In this document: positions 17,611-26,876 of the stretch, piece by piece
Position numbering within the stretch: the first letter of the stretch is position 1
How the letters are laid out: every line of letters begins with the position of its first letter
Source: Anaerosolibacter sp.
Lineage (GTDB): Bacteria; Bacillota; Clostridia; Peptostreptococcales; Thermotaleaceae
Assembly (NCBI RefSeq): GCF_029240175.1
Contig: NZ_JARBTM010000017.1
Span: forward strand, 1-64,000
Direction: 5' to 3'
Length of the DNA stretch: 64,000 nucleotides
The notes under the pieces: generated by a model
Database searches by the model: none
Told to the model about the DNA's origin: nothing
Seen by the model: only the letters and a program-made list of their open reading frames with translations
Position numbers and translations under genes: made by a program

Positions 17611-18042
17611 TTAATCATTACTAACAAACAAGAACTCCAGTTGTCCAAATTTGATTCGATCACCGTTTTTCAGTTTTACAACATCCAGTACCCGATCTCC
17701 ATTCAAACAAGTGCCATTGGCACTATCTAAATCCTCAAGAAAAAATTCATTTTCATCCAAGGCAATTTTTATGTGAATGTTGGAGATATAGGGGTCCTTG
17801 ATTACGATATCATTGTTATTCCCTCTACCCACGGTAACTGAATCCTCGAGACTATAGACCTCCTTCACCTTAAAAGGAAGGGTATCCTTCCGATTGATTA
17901 GCTTCAAATATGTACTATTTTCTTTATCAACACCATGGATATTCTTAATGTCCATATAAATCAATCGAATAATCCCAAACATAAATAAATAAATCAAAAG
18001 AATAAACAAATAACGAAATACTAGGGAAAGGATGTTGAACAT
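17611..18042 (-). CDS. Membrane-anchored FHA-domain protein
   Basis: The 143-residue protein has one N-terminal membrane segment (about 5-27) and a C-terminal forkhead-associated domain with VTVGRGNNNDIVI, the conserved S-IHI strand, and DLDSANGTCLNG. FHA domains bind phosphothreonine. As first gene of the FHA-RodA-PBP-FabI operon it probably links Ser/Thr kinase signalling to cell-wall synthesis, as FhaB does in actinobacteria. The start at 18042 has AGGTGG upstream; an in-frame ATG at 18066 lacks one. No kinase gene is nearby. Confidence 0.88.
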   Translation of the reverse strand: MFNILSLVFRYLFILLIYLFMFGIIRLIYMDIKNIHGVDKENSTYLKLINRKDTLPFKVKEVYSLEDSVTVGRGNNNDIVIKDPYISNIHIKIALDENEFFLEDLDSANGTCLNGDRVLDVVKLKNGDRIKFGQLEFLFVSND

Positions 18043-18169
18043 TTGACCACCTGCCATAATTCTCATATTCTGTTATATACTTGAATATAGTATATCATTC
18101 TTTTGACGAATCTAACACAACAAAAGAATTTCATACACCAAACTAAATGCAGCTCCCTTTCTCGCTACA

Positions 18170-18220
18170 AAGAAATGACTTTTAAATCTAGCCTTTACGG
18201 CATATTAAAAGTCATTTCTT
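18170..18220. other. Long-arm hairpin downstream of the DsbA-like gene
   Basis: AAGAAATGACTTTTAA and its exact complement form a 16-bp stem with a 19-base loop. The arms are A/T-rich without a clean T-run, so termination is likely but not certain. Confidence 0.55.
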
Positions 18221-18229
18221 CCTTACCAC

Positions 18230-18814
18230 TTATTTCAACATTTTAACCAATTCATCGTAGGAGCATACCCCTTGACATATTATACTGCTCCCTTCTAACA
18301 AAGTTGGAACCACATTAATCCTTTGCTTTTGAACAATTGACTCCCAGCGGCTTGCTGTTCCTGTGAAAGATTGTTTTTTAATATATTCTACAAAGTCATC
18401 ATAGGATAACCCAAGGTTTAAAGAGATTTTATACACGATCTCATCATTACTGATGTTTTCATTATAAACGAAAACTCTACGAAAAACCTCATCTATCAAT
18501 TCTCCTTGATTCACCCTAGAACGTCCATAAGCCGTTAATCGGTTTACCAATTGTGTATTATATAATTTTTCTGGCAAATAGAAAGGTATTTCCTTTGCCG
18601 CAGCCAGTTCATCCAATAGCTTTCCAGCCTTTATCACCTTTCTAGGTCCTAGATACTCTAACAGAGAAACACCTTCTATCGGTGTATCTGCATGGATCTC
18701 CATAGGAATCCATTCAACGTCGAAGCCTTGTTCTTCTTCTAACCTTCTTATCTCAGGTATCATAAGGTAGCAGTAAGGGCAAATGTAGTCGAAAATAAAG
18801 CTTAGATTTCTCAA
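18230..18814 (-). CDS. DsbA/FrnE-family thioredoxin-fold oxidoreductase
   Basis: The 194-residue protein has CPYC at residues 12-15 next to the first strand (LSFIFDYICPYC), a helical insertion, and a C-terminal GTASRWESIVQKQRINVVPTLLEG with the cis-proline. This is the FrnE/DsbA-like cytoplasmic disulfide or isomerase fold. No signal peptide is present. I choose a TTG start at 18814 because GGAG is eight bases upstream; the longer reading from 18871 places that site inside the gene. The substrate is unknown. Confidence 0.83.
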   Translation of the reverse strand: MRNLSFIFDYICPYCYLMIPEIRRLEEEQGFDVEWIPMEIHADTPIEGVSLLEYLGPRKVIKAGKLLDELAAAKEIPFYLPEKLYNTQLVNRLTAYGRSRVNQGELIDEVFRRVFVYNENISNDEIVYKISLNLGLSYDDFVEYIKKQSFTGTASRWESIVQKQRINVVPTLLEGSSIICQGVCSYDELVKMLK

Positions 18815-18947
18815 GGCTCTCGCTCCTTTCAATGATGCTACTATATACTTACCCTTTGGTATCAGTCTCACTCATTGGACAAACCATTTTTTTAATATTT
18901 TTTTATTTTTTATTGTTTTTTTATCGCATAAAACAGTTTTTTATCGA

Positions 18948-18986
18948 ATAAAAAAACGCCTGGGATGCATTCATATCCTAGGCGTT
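18948..18986 (-). terminator. Terminator of pepF
   Basis: AACGCCTGGGAT and ATCCTAGGCGTT pair, with a T-run on the reverse strand at 18948-18954. It lies 130 bases past the pepF stop. The 18815-19118 gap is otherwise AT-rich with no gene. Confidence 0.8.
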
Positions 18987-19118
18987 CTATAAAAAGGAGA
19001 AATTAACAGATAATAAATATGTATATACTACTATATAAAGTATCGGACATCAATATTGTAAGCTTTAGTTCCTTATATTTCCTTTATTGTTACCAAATAT
19101 CCATTATTATATACCGAA

Positions 19119-20924
19119 TTATAATCCTTTTTCCAGTTCATCCAATAGTTTGTCGAACACTTGTAACGCTTGATGAATAGGTTGCGTTGTAGTCATATCT
19201 ACCCCTGCACCCTTCAATAGCTCAATGGGATAATCTGAACCGCCCTTCTTTAAAAAGTCGATATATCGCTGAACTGCCGGTGTACCTTCCTTTAATATTT
19301 TCTGTGATAAGGATATGGCAGCTGAAAACCCAGTGGCATACTTATAAACATAAAAAGCATTATAGAAATGTGGAATTCTTGCCCATTCCAATTGAATTTC
19401 TTCATCAATGACAATATTTGGTCCATAGTACTTTCGGTTTAATTCCAAGTAAATCTCATTGAGAAGTTCTGGTGTCAAAGCTTCTCCGCTTTCCACCTTC
19501 CCATGGGTAATTTTCTCAAACTCCGCAAACATGGTTTGTCTGAATAAGGTTCCCCTAAACTGCTCCAAGTAATGATTTAATAGGTACATTCTGGTATTGT
19601 GCTCCTTCAAATGCCCTAGCAAATGCTCCATGAGTAACGCTTCATTTACTGTGGAAGCCACTTCTGCTACGAATATCTTATATCCAGCATAAGGATACGG
19701 CTGATGATGATTCGCATAGTATGTATGTAATGAATGACCCATCTCATGGGCAAGGGTAAAAAGATCATTAATTGAATCTTGGTAATTCAGTAATACATAT
19801 GGCGGGCTATCATAGGATCCCCATGAATAAGCGCCGCTGGTTTTACCCTCATTCTCATGGACATCAATCCAACCTTCGTTAAAACCTTTGTCCAGTAGAC
19901 TGACATATTCCTCTCCTAATGGGGCAAGACCTGCCTTGATTTTTTGTTTGGCTTCCTGATAGGGGATATCCATCTTCGCATCCTTTACGATAGGTGTATA
20001 TAAATCATACATATGAAGTTCATCCACCCCAAGAGCCTTTTTCCTCAGGTCCACATAGCGATACATGCTGTTTAAGTGTTCATGGACAGTTTTTATCAGG
20101 TTATCGTAAACGGATACAGGAATATTGTCACTGTCTAAGGAAGCCTCCAACGCCGATGGGTATTTTCTTACTTTCGCATAGAAAGCATCTTTTTTCATAC
20201 TATAGTTCAATGTTGATCCAATGGTATTCTTTTGCTTTCCATAGCTGCTATACAAAGCTTGGAATGCATCCTTTCTTACCCTTCGATCTCCGCTCTCAAG
20301 AAATTTTACGTATCTTCCCTTGGTTACCTCAATGGACTCTCCATTTTCATCCTCTATGGCCGGAAACTTGATATCTGCATTGTTAATCATTCCAAATATA
20401 TTCTTAGGTGCTCCAGCCAATTCACCTGCTTGTGCCAATATCAGCTCTTCTTCCTTAGACAATACATGGGATTTTTGCCGAAGGATTTCTTCCAAATAAA
20501 AAGCATATAACGACAGATCTTGGTTTTCCTTTAAGAATTCCTGAATTTTATCCTCTGGAATACTTAATATCTCTGGTATCATATAAGCAAGGCTGCTCTG
20601 TACCTCTACACTTACGCTTTGGGCTCGGTCCGTCATGGCCTGATATTTGCTCACCCTATTGTCTTCATCTTTTCTCATCTTTGCATAGACAAATAGATGT
20701 TCCATCTTTCTTGATACTTCGTCGCTCTTCTTAAGTCCTTCAAATAAATTTTCTGATGAGTTCCCTAAGGTTCCTGCGTATTTTTTCGTTTCTTCCATAA
20801 GAGCCCTTACATCTGAAAGCTCTTGCTCCCAGCTCTCATCATTCTCATACATTTGTTCCAGCTTCCATTTTAATGACGCAGGAACATCTGCTCTTCTAGG
20901 TACCGATTTTTTATTCTCATTCAT
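19119..20924 (-). CDS. pepF: Oligoendopeptidase F (M3B metallopeptidase)
   Basis: This is a 601-residue cytoplasmic zinc peptidase that cleaves short peptides. The zinc motif AHEMGHSLH is followed by the third-ligand region VAEVASTVNEAL, and the C-terminal YATGFSAAISL helix is typical of the M3B subfamily. The chosen start (MNENKKSVPRR) drops an implausible basic extension that would begin at 20996. Its ribosome site is weak (GTGGGAG about 15 bases away), so the start is moderately sure. The gene is monocistronic. Confidence 0.92.
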   Translation of the reverse strand: MNENKKSVPRRADVPASLKWKLEQMYENDESWEQELSDVRALMEETKKYAGTLGNSSENLFEGLKKSDEVSRKMEHLFVYAKMRKDEDNRVSKYQAMTDRAQSVSVEVQSSLAYMIPEILSIPEDKIQEFLKENQDLSLYAFYLEEILRQKSHVLSKEEELILAQAGELAGAPKNIFGMINNADIKFPAIEDENGESIEVTKGRYVKFLESGDRRVRKDAFQALYSSYGKQKNTIGSTLNYSMKKDAFYAKVRKYPSALEASLDSDNIPVSVYDNLIKTVHEHLNSMYRYVDLRKKALGVDELHMYDLYTPIVKDAKMDIPYQEAKQKIKAGLAPLGEEYVSLLDKGFNEGWIDVHENEGKTSGAYSWGSYDSPPYVLLNYQDSINDLFTLAHEMGHSLHTYYANHHQPYPYAGYKIFVAEVASTVNEALLMEHLLGHLKEHNTRMYLLNHYLEQFRGTLFRQTMFAEFEKITHGKVESGEALTPELLNEIYLELNRKYYGPNIVIDEEIQLEWARIPHFYNAFYVYKYATGFSAAISLSQKILKEGTPAVQRYIDFLKKGGSDYPIELLKGAGVDMTTTQPIHQALQVFDKLLDELEKGL

Positions 20925-21135
20925 AGCGTGTCGTGGTCTCCCACATCCTCCCTTCAAAATTGTATTACTTAAATTTTCTTTCCTTATTATACCCATTTAC
21001 CATGGAATACACCATCCGGTATCATGCTGTCAGTAATTTCATTATAATATAATACTTCAAAATATTTTATTCATTTCCTTTCTATAGTATAATAAGATTA
21101 TATTTCGTTATCCATCCTAGTTTGGAGGTGTTATT

Positions 21136-21474
21136 TTGAAACTTTCTGAAATTGTTGAGCTTTTATCTGCAAAAGTTTATACCCATCCTGTTGATTTAGA
21201 TATGAACATAGAATATGGCCGGGCATCAGATCTACTCAGTGATGTGCTTCGTAATCCCATGGAAAATTCAGTTCTGCTTACTGGTCTTGTCAATGTTCAG
21301 GTTATCCGCACCGCTGAGCTTATGGATATTCGGGCCATTGTGCTGGTTCGTGACAAAGAACCTTTGCCTGAAATGATCGAGCTTGCCAATGAAAGCAATA
21401 TTGCTCTGCTTAGTACCGAGTACATGCTATATAGATCCTGCGGTCTTTTATTTGGTCATGGGCTTTTAGATTAG
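21136..21474 (+). CDS. DRTGG-domain protein
   Basis: This 112-residue protein resembles the DRTGG domain found in phosphotransacetylase and CBS proteins. It has GRASDLLSDVL, then LTGLVNVQVIRTAEL and a C-terminal Rossmann-like end. In Clostridia such proteins are encoded next to HydA-like sensor hydrogenases. The next gene here, 14 bases away, is one of those. A -10 like TATAAT lies near 21090 and GGAGGTG precedes the start. Its function is unknown; a ligand-binding or signalling role beside the hydrogenase is inferred. Confidence 0.78.
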   Translation: MKLSEIVELLSAKVYTHPVDLDMNIEYGRASDLLSDVLRNPMENSVLLTGLVNVQVIRTAELMDIRAIVLVRDKEPLPEMIELANESNIALLSTEYMLYRSCGLLFGHGLLD

Positions 21475-21488
21475 GGGAGGGATATACC

Positions 21489-22790
21489 ATGGGTGAATAT
21501 TTTCATTCAGTGACGTTGAAGGAAGATAAGTGTTTAGGCTGCACCAATTGTATAAAACGCTGCCCTACAGAAGCTATCCGTGTAAAGAATGGAAAGGCTA
21601 GTATTATTGAAGAGCGTTGTATAGATTGTGGTGAGTGTATTCGTATTTGCCCCCATCATGCAAAACATAGTACGGGTGATCCATTAGAATCCATTCAAAA
21701 TTACAAATACAAAGTTGCTATCCCTGCACCCACTTTACTGGGTCAGTTTGAAGTAGATGTGCAACCAAATAATATATTAGCTGCCCTTAAAATATCGGGC
21801 TTCGATGATGTATATGAAGTTTCTAGGGGTGCAGATATTGTGTCCAGCTTTACCCGAGAGCTTATCCAAAACGCAAAAAGGCTTCCATTGATTTCATCTT
21901 CTTGTCCTGTTATTGTCCGCCTTATACAGATCCGCTTTCCAAATCTAATTGATTTGATCATGCCTATGGAAGCACCCATGGAATTAGCAGCCATGCTTGC
22001 ACGGCAAAAATCCATGGAGAAAACAGGTCTTTCCTCTGAAGAGATCGGTATTTTTTTCATTACACCTTGTCCAGCCAAAATTACCAGCGTAAAAAATCCT
22101 ATTGGCATTAAAAAATCTAATGTTGATGGTGTCATTTCTATAAAGACGGTATTTCCATTCATTCAGAAAAACTTAAAAAAGGCAGAAGAAGACATGGATT
22201 TCTACAATTCTGGCAAAGCCATCGGTTGGGCTAGGGCCGGAGGAGAAACCTATTCCCTCGGTATCGAAAACTACCTGTGTGTTGATGGTATTGAAAACGT
22301 TATCAAGATCCTTGATGAGATTGAAAATGGGCATTTAACAGGTATTGAGTTTGTCGAATGTCTTGCCTGCGTCAATGGATGTGTAGGAGGCTCCCTGGCT
22401 GTGGAGAATCCGTTTATTGCAAGAAATCGTATTCGCAGGATTTCTGAAAAGTATATGCAGACGAAAAAAATTCATCTGGAAAAATCCATTGAAAGCTTTT
22501 TATTGACTGAAGAAATCCTTCCAAAAAATGTTCACAAGCTCGATGATAATATTTTAGTCGCCATGAAAAAAATGAATCAGATTGATTGTATTGCAAAAAT
22601 TCTCGCAGGCCTAGACTGTGGTGCTTGCGGTTCCCCATCCTGCAGAGCTCTGGCTGAAGATATTGTTTTAGGATACTCTGATTTAGATGATTGTATGGTG
22701 ATTTTCAAAGAAAAATATAAACATACGAAGCAGGGTGTACCTTATAGGGTCGAGACTGAATCCAACCCTACCCTTTATCAAAGTGAATAG
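21489..22790 (+). CDS. Fe-only hydrogenase-like (sensory HydS-type) iron-sulfur protein
   Basis: The 433-residue protein has two N-terminal [4Fe-4S] motifs (C15, C18, C21, C25 and C44, C47, C50, C54). A hydrogenase large-subunit domain follows, with H-cluster cysteines C139 (SSSCP), C194 (TPCPAK), C294 and C298 (ECLACVNGC). A C-terminal Fe-S domain has a CGACGSPSC stretch. In catalytic HydA the residue before the first H-cluster cysteine is the proton-relay cysteine; here it is S138. This points to a sensory group C/D type rather than a high-turnover enzyme. It sits in an operon with a DRTGG protein. Confidence 0.85.
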   Translation: MGEYFHSVTLKEDKCLGCTNCIKRCPTEAIRVKNGKASIIEERCIDCGECIRICPHHAKHSTGDPLESIQNYKYKVAIPAPTLLGQFEVDVQPNNILAALKISGFDDVYEVSRGADIVSSFTRELIQNAKRLPLISSSCPVIVRLIQIRFPNLIDLIMPMEAPMELAAMLARQKSMEKTGLSSEEIGIFFITPCPAKITSVKNPIGIKKSNVDGVISIKTVFPFIQKNLKKAEEDMDFYNSGKAIGWARAGGETYSLGIENYLCVDGIENVIKILDEIENGHLTGIEFVECLACVNGCVGGSLAVENPFIARNRIRRISEKYMQTKKIHLEKSIESFLLTEEILPKNVHKLDDNILVAMKKMNQIDCIAKILAGLDCGACGSPSCRALAEDIVLGYSDLDDCMVIFKEKYKHTKQGVPYRVETESNPTLYQSE

Positions 22791-22805
22791 CATTCCATAC
22801 GTATT

Positions 22806-22830
22806 AAAAGGGTGTGTATACACCCTTTTT
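22806..22830 (+). terminator. Terminator of the hydrogenase-like gene
   Basis: AAAAGGGTGT-GTAT-ACACCCTTTTT forms a 10-bp stem and T-run just after the stop. Confidence 0.88.
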
Positions 22831-22957
22831 CCAGTTATGTAATTTTATGTAGATATTGCATAAACCATTGCTTCATCAAATATAATGGTGTAGTATAATT
22901 ATGTTATGGATCTTTATTTTTTGAATACTTATGCTACTTGGTAGGAGGATTTTATAT

Positions 22958-23758
22958 ATGGATAACAGACCTATTGGTATACTTGATTCGGGTGTTGGCG
23001 GCCTTACCGCTGTTCCCCATATTATAAAGGAACTTCCCAACGAAAGATTAATCTTCTTTGGGGATACCGCAAGAACACCTTATGGCTCAAAAGCAAAAAC
23101 GACAATTACCAATTTTACAAAACAGATTGTGGACTTTTTGGTTCATGAGAATGTGAAGATGATTATTATTGCTTGTAATACAATTACAGCTACCTGCTTA
23201 GATGAATTGAAACAGTGCTATAAGGATCTTCCTATTATTGGAATTATCGAACCTACAGCCCAAAAGGTTGCAGCATCATGTACAGCCCAAAACCGTATTG
23301 GAATTATTGGAACCAAAGTGACAATCAATCAAAAAACCTATATTACCTCGATTCTTCACTACAATCCTAATTTAACCCTTTTCGATATGCCTTGTCCCAT
23401 TTTCGTTCCTCTTATTGAGGAGGGTATCATTGACAATGGGATTATGGAGTTATCGGTGCGCTATTACTTAGATTCTTTTGTGAAAGATAATGATCTTGAT
23501 ACCCTTGTTTTAGGGTGTACCCATTATCCATGGATCAGGAAAACCATTGAAAAGCTGTATCCCTATCTTCGAATCATTGATCCATCATTTGAGATTATTA
23601 ATAGCGTACAGTCCACATTGATCAAACACAACATGTTATCCCACGAACCAAAATTCGAAAATATTTTCTATGCCAGCGACCTTTCGGAAAACTTTATGAA
23701 TATGATTACCTCCATCTTCGGCAAAGATGACGTAAAGGTTGACTTTAAAAGCTTTTAG
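22958..23758 (+). CDS. murI: Glutamate racemase
   Basis: The 266-residue protein makes D-glutamate for peptidoglycan. It shows DSGVGGL near the start, the first catalytic cysteine in IIACNTITA, and the second in LVLGCTHYPW. Length fits the family. The ATG at 22958 follows AGGAGG; upstream in-frame codons from 22931 contain that site and are excluded. A TATAAT lies near 22894. It is monocistronic with a strong terminator. Confidence 0.93.
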   Translation: MDNRPIGILDSGVGGLTAVPHIIKELPNERLIFFGDTARTPYGSKAKTTITNFTKQIVDFLVHENVKMIIIACNTITATCLDELKQCYKDLPIIGIIEPTAQKVAASCTAQNRIGIIGTKVTINQKTYITSILHYNPNLTLFDMPCPIFVPLIEEGIIDNGIMELSVRYYLDSFVKDNDLDTLVLGCTHYPWIRKTIEKLYPYLRIIDPSFEIINSVQSTLIKHNMLSHEPKFENIFYASDLSENFMNMITSIFGKDDVKVDFKSF

Positions 23759-23776
23759 TTGCTATTCAAATTAATC

Positions 23777-23804
23777 ACCCCATGGTGTTTTTGCACCATG
23801 GGGT
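23777..23804. terminator. Bidirectional terminator after murI
   Basis: ACCCCATGGTG-TTTTTG-CACCATGGGGT is an 11-bp perfect stem between convergent genes. Confidence 0.87.
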
Positions 23805-23815
23805 TTCCTATGCCA

Positions 23816-24274
23816 TCACGATAAAAGTACTCTGTCTAATATCAAATGTATTCTTTCAAACAACAAACCTGCCACAAACCATGCAGGTGCATAATCCAGG
23901 CGAATAACGCCCTGAACTGCATACTTTACGTTACCATAATCCCACGGACAGATGCCAATCACTGATCTAATCATTTTGCCTGAAGTAAATTCAATAAAGT
24001 AGATTACTGCTACCCACACACCTCCTCTGATCAAAACAGGCCAATGAAATATTAAATCATGCAGTCCTTCTAAGAAAACCGCAGCACCATAAATAGGAAA
24101 CATCCAAAGATAGGTATACCCTCTAAACCTTCTATCTCCAGATAGCAATGCCCCCATTCCTGTCCAGAAAATCTCAATACACCATCCCAACAAGCCATAG
24201 ATAAAAAATCGTATCAACATATAGATAGTCTTTCTTGGTTCTGGTAAATATATACAGATGTTTTTTTGTTTCAT
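23816..24274 (-). CDS. Small membrane protein, CmpB-like (putative ABC-transporter type IV domain)
   Basis: The 152-residue protein has about four hydrophobic segments. The core LLGWCIEIFWTG, then RRFRGYTYLWMFPIYG, then ICPWDYG resembles PF06541, an uncharacterised membrane family often annotated as putative ABC transporter permease. No ATPase is adjacent. The true start may be the internal ATG of MLIRFFIYGLLGW at residue 19, since neither has a strong ribosome site. Function unknown. Confidence 0.72.
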   Translation of the reverse strand: MKQKNICIYLPEPRKTIYMLIRFFIYGLLGWCIEIFWTGMGALLSGDRRFRGYTYLWMFPIYGAAVFLEGLHDLIFHWPVLIRGGVWVAVIYFIEFTSGKMIRSVIGICPWDYGNVKYAVQGVIRLDYAPAWFVAGLLFERIHLILDRVLLS

Positions 24275-24335
24275 ATAGGAATCTGATTAAAATCGATATT
24301 GTAGGATAAAGCGACAAAGATTGATGTTGAGCTTG

Positions 24336-24509
24336 GTAGGGGCGATTCACGAATCGCCCTTGGACCATAGATACCTACCCGCTTGAATAACGTGAAGGAT
24401 CTGATTGTGGGTCTTTGAGATGCTTCGCTGTGCTCTGCATGACAGCAACTGTGGTACTATTCATAATGAACATGCCGCTAACATTGGGCGATTCGTGAAT
24501 CGCCCCTAC
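24336..24509. repeat. Composite repeat bounded by inverted GTAGGGGCGATTC hairpins
   Basis: GTAGGGGCGATTC-AC-GAATCGCCC at the left and GGGCGATTC-GT-GAATCGCCCCTAC at the right are each hairpins and mutually inverted. The 120 bases between contain a GATGCTTCGC...GCATGAC segment resembling dispersed intergenic repeats of Firmicutes. No reading frame fits. The 340-base gap between two genes contains only this and a terminator. Confidence 0.75.
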
Positions 24510-24584
24510 AATTTTATTGATCTCGACCTGCGACATTAATGTCCCATTCTTTCTCTATTAACCTCAATAATCATCCCTTCACAA

Positions 24585-24607
24585 TAAAAAAACGCCCAAT
24601 CTGGGCG
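24585..24607 (-). terminator. Terminator of the YitT-family gene
   Basis: TGGGCG/CGCCCA hairpin close behind the gene, followed on the reverse strand by seven T. Confidence 0.85.
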
Positions 24608-24613
24608 CCTGAA

Positions 24614-25501
24614 TTATCTATTTGTTTCTTCTAATAAGCTTTCAAATCCAATTCCTTTTCCCCATACTGATATGACTGGCAATACGTTTACAAAAGCGTC
24701 TGGATCAATTTTTGCAATATGCATCTTAATCAACATGACTTCCCGTGGTGAGCAAATGGAAATAATTTTCTGCCTCGTATTGTTTGTATAGCCGCCTGTA
24801 ATTTCATAGGTACTAATGCCCCTGCCAATGGTATTCATAATATAATCAGCTACTGCATCATTACAATTGCTAATAATTTCGATTTTTACATTCTTGGAAC
24901 CAAATCCAAAAAGTACCAAGTCAATGGCTTTCATCATGACAAGTTGGGTCAAAATTGCATATAGGGCCACTCTACGATCATACACAAAGGCAGATACTAT
25001 AATGATTACCACATCGATTCCCAGTAAGAGCTGGCTGATACTGATAAATGGAAACAATCTATGATGAAGAATCTTTGCGATGGTATCTGTACCTCCCATG
25101 GAGTAACCCCTTTTTAAAATCAGTCCACAACCGGCACCACTGATTATTCCATAATAGATAGAAGCAAGAAACATGTCATTTTCAATAAAATCAAATTTCA
25201 TGGTATCAAAGAGTATAAGCATCATTGGGAAACATGTAGAAAGTAAAATAATCTTACCCGCTTCTCTCTTCCCCATTAACCCCCATGCGCTGATTAAGAC
25301 TACAAGGGATAAGACATAATACAAATAAGTATATTTAACGCCTGCTAACTTGCCTGTAATGATAGAAATACCCGTAATTCCACCTGTGATAAGTCCATTG
25401 GGCTGCAAAATTGATGTGATGGCAAATGCCAACAGTGCACATCCTAAACCAAGGTAAAGAAAATCAAATGCCAATTGTTGAAGATCTTTTACTCTTTTCA
25501 T
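24614..25501 (-). CDS. YitT family membrane protein (DUF161 plus DUF2179)
   Basis: The 295-residue protein has five to six membrane segments (residues 10-200) with the LITGGITGISI signature and a second glycine-rich repeat (GYSMGGTDTIAKI). A cytoplasmic DUF2179 domain of about 80 residues follows, with the GGYTNNTRQKIISI stretch. The molecular role of YitT proteins is not settled. It is transcribed alone. Confidence 0.87.
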   Translation of the reverse strand: MKRVKDLQQLAFDFLYLGLGCALLAFAITSILQPNGLITGGITGISIITGKLAGVKYTYLYYVLSLVVLISAWGLMGKREAGKIILLSTCFPMMLILFDTMKFDFIENDMFLASIYYGIISGAGCGLILKRGYSMGGTDTIAKILHHRLFPFISISQLLLGIDVVIIIVSAFVYDRRVALYAILTQLVMMKAIDLVLFGFGSKNVKIEIISNCNDAVADYIMNTIGRGISTYEITGGYTNNTRQKIISICSPREVMLIKMHIAKIDPDAFVNVLPVISVWGKGIGFESLLEETNR

Positions 25502-25639
25502 ACATTATACTCCTTCTCTTTTATTAACACTACAAATTGATTATAGAATATTATATGAGGAAATAGTACTGTATTTTGTTAACTTTCTATTTCAATATTG
25601 TAATATATAAATAAGAGTATTTTCTATCAAAAAATAAAA

Positions 25640-25672
25640 AGAGCACGTTGTGCAAAACTCACAATGTGCTCT
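25640..25672 (-). terminator. Terminator of the first universal stress gene
   Basis: AGAGCACGTTGTG and CACAATGTGCTCT pair, with T-rich sequence on the reverse strand. Confidence 0.85.
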
Positions 25673-25684
25673 CATGGATTTAAT

Positions 25685-26110
25685 TTATCTTACAACTAAA
25701 ACTGGAACGTCCGTATGATTTAGAACCTTATTGGATACGCTGCCTACGACAACTTTTTTTATACCCGTTAACCCTTTACTTCCAATTATAACCAAGTCTG
25801 GCTTGTCCTCTTCGATGGTTTCGATAATTACTTGGGCTGGATCTCCAAGCTTGATCATTGTAGAAAGCGATCCACAAAATCCTTTAAAGTCTTCTTCTAC
25901 TTTTTCCATAATAGATTTTGCTTGGGCCTGGAATATTTCTTTCGATTGATCATAAATATAAACGCTTTCGTGGTGATGGGTACTTTTAAAATCATTAATG
26001 ACATTCAAAACCGTCACTTCACTACAAAACACCTCTGCAATCCTTCTGCCATAAATTACACCTTTTTGCGCATGCTCAGAACCGTCCGTTGTAATTAATA
26101 TTTTTTTCAT
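25685..26110 (-). CDS. Universal stress protein (UspA family)
   Basis: The 141-residue protein has the UspA fold: KILITTDGSEHAQK at the start and IIGSKGLTGIKKVVVGSVSNKVLNHTDVPV near the end. The G-2x-G-9x-G(S/T) ATP-binding pattern is intact, so it likely binds ATP. The start at 26110 has GGGGTG upstream; the longer frame from 26146 contains that site. It is a close paralogue of the next gene upstream, suggesting tandem duplication. Confidence 0.9.
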   Translation of the reverse strand: MKKILITTDGSEHAQKGVIYGRRIAEVFCSEVTVLNVINDFKSTHHHESVYIYDQSKEIFQAQAKSIMEKVEEDFKGFCGSLSTMIKLGDPAQVIIETIEEDKPDLVIIGSKGLTGIKKVVVGSVSNKVLNHTDVPVLVVR

Positions 26111-26228
26111 ACGTCTTTCACCCCTTTTAATATGATTTCTTGGCAAGGAATTTTTTGTTATTACATAGATACCCTATAAATATGCGTTAAACATTTTTTA
26201 AGGCTGCGTCATCAAAAGGAATTTTGTT

Positions 26229-26654
26229 CTATCTTATGATTAAAACTGGAACCTTGGTATGGTTTAGCACTTTATTCGATACACTCCCTATGGCAACTTT
26301 CTTTATTCCTGTTAATCCTTTACTTCCCATGACAACTAGATCTGGTTCCTCTTCTTCAATGGTTTCAATGATCACCTTAGCAGGATCACCGTTCTTGACC
26401 AAAGTGGTGATTGATCCACAAAATCCCTCAAATACATGCTCAACCTCCTGCAAAATTATTTTTGCATTTTTCTCTAATACATCCTTTGATAGCTGGAATA
26501 GGTATACACTATCATCTAAATAAGCATTGCTGAAGTCATCTATTACATTTAGGACAATTACCTCGCTACAAAATTTCTCAGCTATTTTTCTGCCATGTTC
26601 TAATCCTTTTTCAGCATATTTGGAACCATCGGTAGTAACAAGTACTTTTCTCAT
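26229..26654 (-). CDS. Universal stress protein (UspA family), tandem paralogue
   Basis: The 141-residue protein is closely similar to the product of 25685-26110 along its full length, with KVLVTTDGSKYAEK and VMGSKGLTGIKKVAIGS. The ATP-binding glycines are conserved. The start at 26654 has GGGGGAG upstream. A 118-base gap separates the two copies with no clear terminator, so they may be co-transcribed or independently regulated. Confidence 0.9.
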   Translation of the reverse strand: MRKVLVTTDGSKYAEKGLEHGRKIAEKFCSEVIVLNVIDDFSNAYLDDSVYLFQLSKDVLEKNAKIILQEVEHVFEGFCGSITTLVKNGDPAKVIIETIEEEEPDLVVMGSKGLTGIKKVAIGSVSNKVLNHTKVPVLIIR

Positions 26655-26876
26655 ATAACTCACTCCCCCCATGGGCTTTTGTATAGTCAAATACTTCTTA
26701 TAATATTTATACCCTTCATTCAAATTCCAAACATTATTGTAAGCATATAAGAATAAATGAAATATCTTTATAGTCTTTTTAAATCCCATGAAACCAGTAT
26801 TCTATAAGGCTTTCTGCGGTTGTATTCATGGAAAATATATCATATAATTAGATATCAATTATTTAGGAGTGTTGCT

